The notes under the pieces: model-generated | The model's database searches: none | Told to the model about the DNA's origin: nothing | The model's input: the letters and a program-made list of their open reading frames with translations, nothing else | Origin: Antedon bifida | Lineage: Eukaryota > Echinodermata > Crinoidea > Comatulida > Antedonidae | Assembly (NCBI GenBank): GCA_963402885.1 | Contig: OY727096.1 | Location: forward strand, 25,029,820 to 25,093,819 | Reading direction: 5' to 3' | Length of the DNA stretch: 64,000 nt | Translations under genes and position numbers: made by a program | Shown: positions 63,701-64,000 of the stretch, piece after piece | Position numbering within the stretch: the first letter of the stretch is position 1 | Layout: every line of letters begins with the position of its first letter

Positions 63701-63936
63701 ACAAACAGCAGTATTATCAGCTATATCCGTTGCCTCATATCTCACTGCAGTTGTGCCAAACGAAAAATTTCCTCCTGAGGAAAATTGTGTTACCTGCGTA
63801 ACAACTGGTTCCCCATTATCATCAGTAGCCTCTGGCTCGTTCCATTCAGCACTATTAACCGATGTTCCTTCTAAAGTTTGCTTTGTTACGTTATCAGGAC
63901 ATTCTGTAAATACGGGACTTACTGTATCTACATATG
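52531..63936 (-). CDS. Gene 1: HYR/EGF/SEA type I transmembrane protein, 5' end outside window
   Basis: 23 exons traced by splice site and phase, 3257 nt (2 + 3 x 1085), from a phase-1 acceptor to a stop. Extracellular order: HYR, HYR, HYR (two exons), HYR, EGF, Ca-EGF, SEA-1, split EGF, HYR, SEA-2, EGF, Ca-EGF, SEA-3, split EGF. Then follow one membrane segment and a basic tail of about 75-80 residues. The cassette EGF / Ca-EGF / SEA / split EGF occurs twice with identical intron phases, pointing to internal duplication. The protein is predicted to sit at the cell surface as an adhesion, receptor or mucin-like shed molecule. Transcription is toward gene 2, whose start lies 4.7 kb downstream. 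Exons are listed separately. Confidence 0.88.
52658..52714 (-). CDS. Gene 1 cytoplasmic tail exon
   Basis: Acceptor TTTTCTAG|CAA in phase 0: QFSTPYIATGDEELSISSS, 57 nt, donor AGT|GTAAGT. If the donor were not used, the frame would read 11 further residues to a TAG at 52627-52625. Confidence 0.62.
53191..53417 (-). CDS. Gene 1 transmembrane and cytoplasmic exon
   Basis: Acceptor TTTAG|AT: NLTTLE, then a strongly hydrophobic segment (IVAIVLGSVFGVLIIVIII and on to ATIAF), the stop-transfer SAKSRRR, and a basic tail. The tail contains TNPIYDNY, whose NPIY fits the NPxY internalisation/PTB-binding motif, and an Arg-rich stretch. Ends CAG|GTAATT, phase 0. Confidence 0.9.
53782..53837 (-). CDS. Gene 1 split EGF (membrane-proximal), second exon
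   Basis: 56-nt exon, acceptor ATTTTAG|A (phase 2): ECADGYSGDICSFKDTDDP, donor A|GTAAGT. It completes the EGF module and provides a short acidic stalk before the membrane. Confidence 0.78.
53929..53995 (-). CDS. Gene 1 split EGF (membrane-proximal), first exon
   Basis: Acceptor TTCACCAG|TT: ICVDYCQNGGICSTNS, FYIESC, ending GA|GTAAGT in phase 2, the same phase as the split EGF after SEA-1. Confidence 0.78.
54349..54562 (-). CDS. Gene 1 SEA-3, second exon with GSVKV motif
   Basis: Acceptor CCTTTCAG|CTT: LVDAFYNLPNYLGVRII, DFATGSVKVYFVVVFETG, TADDVTSAINAATEGG, then VDDVVAADT. GSVKV sits at the SEA cleavage turn, before a hydrophobic strand. It is the membrane-proximal SEA, followed only by one EGF, as in membrane mucins. 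Donor A|GTAAGT. Confidence 0.8.
55019..55146 (-). CDS. Gene 1 SEA-3, first exon
   Basis: Acceptor TGTTACAG|AT: DVTEFISNFVITSIDG, EPTFSEQLNDETSEEYQAL, then QDQLLPL and the phase-0 donor TTG|GTATAT. Confidence 0.72.
55650..55772 (-). CDS. Gene 1 second calcium-binding EGF exon
   Basis: 123 nt starting DINECTDSSKCPAAGEVC, with SAGSYECLCASGQW and a final EQCTG. Same length and phases as the Ca-EGF exon at 60128-60250, supporting cassette duplication. Confidence 0.88.
55880..56065. repeat. Degenerate repeat with hairpin
   Basis: Contains tcctcaacgtttcgatcgatgtactctgatcatcctcagg, a motif style common at retroelement ends, and the inverted pair gaaagtccaggaaactg / cagtttcctggaccttc around ggattataaagaagaaagggtgg. 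Intron of gene 1. Confidence 0.4.
56141..56257 (-). CDS. Gene 1 second EGF-like exon
   Basis: 117-nt phase 1-1 exon: GYGPCDGSSCSGNGDCMS, then YSCTCNDGWEGDDCDT. Six cysteines. Equivalent in position to the EGF exon at 60823-60936. Confidence 0.87.
56548..56746 (-). CDS. Gene 1 SEA-2, second exon
   Basis: Acceptor TATACAG|CTT: LDDLYRLTSLADEFVGVRS, SDATADQMSLTFYFTSN, TVTEEMVLSAFMAVAPS, NVFGDNTVTTFFGG. SEA-like layout but no Gly-Ser at the cleavage turn, so it is probably uncleaved. Donor G|GTATTT. Confidence 0.75.
56988..57049 (-). CDS. Gene 1 SEA-2, first exon
   Basis: 62-nt exon: acceptor TTATTAG|CT, TTYKIAATMTLSSKSDTFLQ, Asp, phase-0 donor GAT|GTAAGT. Same intron phase as SEA-1 and SEA-3. 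Confidence 0.72.
57194..57448 (-). CDS. Gene 1 HYR exon e
   Basis: 255-nt phase 1-1 exon between the two SEA cassettes: DSVDPVFTECPATIT, VRWTATATDNSGIP, GPGVHTNVVTAEDEYGNEA, Cys-Thr-Ile, then Gln-rich end and donor A|GTAAGT. Confidence 0.86.
57719..57744. repeat. (TA)n microsatellite
   Basis: About 12 TA dinucleotides in the gene 1 intron upstream of HYR exon e. Confidence 0.95.
58004..58047 (-). CDS. Gene 1 split EGF (after SEA-1), second exon
   Basis: A 44-nt microexon: acceptor TTTATCAG|T (phase 2) gives Thr-Cys-Val-Glu-Pro-Tyr-Thr-Gly-Thr-Thr-Cys-Glu-Glu-Leu-Ile, then donor G|GTAAGT. It supplies the last two cysteines and restores phase 1. Confidence 0.75.
58251..58323 (-). CDS. Gene 1 split EGF (after SEA-1), first exon
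   Basis: Acceptor ATTTCAG|TG: VVCEDGYCKNGGVCSVTN, DYNSFC, ending AC|GTAAGT (phase 2). It carries the first four cysteines of an EGF module. Confidence 0.78.
58637..58856 (-). CDS. Gene 1 SEA-1, second exon with GSIV cleavage motif
   Basis: Phase-0 acceptor CTTTTAG|ATT: ILRVLQANLFGVFDV, then ISFRPGSIVADFVVIVNGSS and the C-terminal helix region (ITAADIQIQLDNDIQDN). FRPGSIV matches the autoproteolytic G|S(V/I)V site of mucin-type SEA domains, so this module probably self-cleaves into non-covalently held parts. Donor G|GTATGT. Confidence 0.82.
59085..59280 (-). pseudogene. LINE ORF2 C-terminal relic
   Basis: The minus strand reads LVDSVYHERLRNMFRVIWN, then HPLNSDIADCLMERSG-stop-LRPPQGSTERHR, then LSFLPRGIRDYN. 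The pattern (G R L R P P ... T.R...SF.PR.IR.YN) is the C-terminal block of several LINE ORF2 families. One in-frame TGA breaks it. It sits in the intron that splits SEA-1, same strand as the gene. Confidence 0.65.
59429..59538 (-). CDS. Gene 1 SEA-1, first exon
   Basis: TGMSITGEITTEGDYTDD, then SASVAFQTLASQFIIE, ending at the phase-0 donor GAG|GTAAGA. This is the N-terminal strand and helix of a SEA domain; the intron position is the same in the other two SEA domains. Confidence 0.78.
60128..60250 (-). CDS. Gene 1 calcium-binding EGF exon
   Basis: 123-nt exon beginning DINEC, the Ca-binding EGF signature, with CVNVDGSFLCNCPTGQ and a closing Asn-Gln-Cys-Glu. Six cysteines. Acceptor TTTACAG|AC, donor A|GTAAGA. 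Confidence 0.88.
60252..60820. other. Gene 1 intron with short repeated ACC/GGT motifs, no gene
   Basis: Between Ca-EGF and EGF exons. Contains loosely repeated taaccaagacca / taaccatggt motifs (60350-60480). No frame or RNA seen. Confidence 0.35.
60823..60936 (-). CDS. Gene 1 EGF-like exon
   Basis: 114-nt phase 1-1 exon with six cysteines in EGF spacing: EDLCEPTPCMNGGTCTNDG, then YTCACASGWTGTNCDT. Acceptor TATGTAG|AT, donor G|GTAATC. NGGTC and GWTGTNC are typical of extracellular EGF modules. Confidence 0.88.
61371..61616 (-). CDS. Gene 1 HYR exon d
   Basis: 246 nt: VDDEPPNFSNTCPDNIV, VSWTPPVATDISD, FPLGTTTVTYTFIDAFTNQ, CEFDVLVQ, donor A|GTAAGT. The DNSG box is DISD. Confidence 0.85.
61617..62208. 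other. Gene 1 intron, nothing recognised
   Basis: AT-rich, no exon-like frame, one A-run at 61900. Confidence 0.35.
62209..62332 (-). CDS. Gene 1 HYR c, C-terminal half exon
   Basis: Acceptor TTGCATAG|GTA (phase 0) gives VTSVDGYKPGDSFMAGQ, LITYTAVDPTGLQT, then Cys-Ser-Phe-Thr-Ile-Glu-Val-Ile and donor G|GTAATT. It completes the domain begun at 62824. The two halves join in frame. Confidence 0.8.
62691..62824 (-). CDS. Gene 1 HYR c, N-terminal half exon
   Basis: Acceptor CTTTAG|TG then VLPDSESPTFDSCPEDQS, TWNVPTATDNSGMVT, ending at the phase-0 donor ACG|GTAAAT. The HYR domain is split by an intron just after the DNSG strand. Confidence 0.8.
63091..63351 (-). CDS. Gene 1 HYR exon b with extra cysteine pair
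   Basis: 261-nt phase 1-1 exon: DEEDPTFSNCPESID, VEWTPPTPSDNVELK, FDAGTETVICTATDTSGN, CSFDVTVTG. Besides the usual two cysteines it has two more (FFSCNYN and TVICTA) on neighbouring predicted strands, so a second disulphide is plausible. Confidence 0.87.
63352..63678. other. Gene 1 intron, nothing recognised
   Basis: About 330 bp of AT-rich intron between HYR exons a and b. Confidence 0.35.
63679..63936 (-). CDS. Gene 1 HYR exon a
   Basis: DTVSPVFTECPDNVT, AEWNEPEATDDNGEP, NFSFGTTAVRYEATDIADN, CEFFVTIEG|GTTAGT. Acceptor TTTTCAG|CATATGTAG|AT offers two phase-compatible AGs nine bases apart (exon end 63936 or 63927). Confidence 0.85.
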
Positions 63937-64000
63937 CTGAAAACAATTTTAAAAACTTTTATTTTACAATTTAAGCAAAGATTAAGAAGAAAAAAAAAAT

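Noticed and set aside
11..63936. A single gene covering the whole window
   Set aside because: Gene 1 ends with a membrane segment, tail and stop, and gene 2 begins with its own signal-peptide exon and TATA-like box.

Overview
The window looks like AT-rich invertebrate deuterostome DNA, most likely an echinoderm. The evidence is two adjacent intron-rich genes built from hyalin-repeat (HYR) domains, a 5S-rRNA/tRNA composite SINE whose 5S head resembles sea-urchin-type 5S, and many decayed DNA transposons, Helitron-like elements, LINEs and a Penelope-like relic. The phylum is inference. Both genes lie on the minus strand, head to tail, so transcription runs from high to low coordinates.

Gene 1 (63936 down to 52531, 5' part outside the window) encodes a type I membrane protein. 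I traced 23 consecutive exons by hand; every splice site is GT-AG and every phase agrees (3257 nt, from a phase-1 start to a stop). Order: HYR, HYR, HYR (two exons), HYR, EGF, Ca-binding EGF, SEA, split EGF, HYR, SEA, EGF, Ca-binding EGF, SEA, split EGF, transmembrane segment, basic tail with an NPIY motif. SEA-1 and SEA-3 keep a GS(I/V)-type autoproteolysis site; SEA-2 does not.

Gene 2 (47814 down to 11, 3' end outside the window) starts with a signal-peptide exon behind a TATA-like box and continues with 49 HYR exons, almost all symmetric phase 1-1. Twenty-nine of them (4448-16716) form a nearly identical tandem array of a 1699-bp, four-exon unit. The array shows a higher-order (two-unit) pattern and one in-frame loss of two exons. 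A second, older tandem duplication (about 19812-22507) contains a chimeric HYR exon. One exon (32948-33249) breaks the frame rule, and one (37722-37982) has lost both conserved cysteines.

Introns and the intergenic space hold mobile DNA. About 22.5-32.3 kb is a nested, partly palindromic insertion, with a 1.3-kb element made of 21-bp repeats, a 6-bp target duplication and a visible empty site. About 27-30 kb and 40.7-43.6 kb carry head-to-tail Helitron-like copies. A LINE relic with a YADD motif lies at 34.9-35.6 kb. A Penelope-like GIY-YIG relic (49.3-49.6 kb) lies between the genes, and a LINE C-terminal relic (59.1-59.3 kb) lies within a gene 1 intron.

The two proteins are probably extracellular adhesion or matrix components: one very long HYR chain, secreted or anchored beyond the window, and one membrane-anchored HYR/EGF/SEA receptor or adhesion protein. 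A functional link between them is inference from shared domains and adjacency only.
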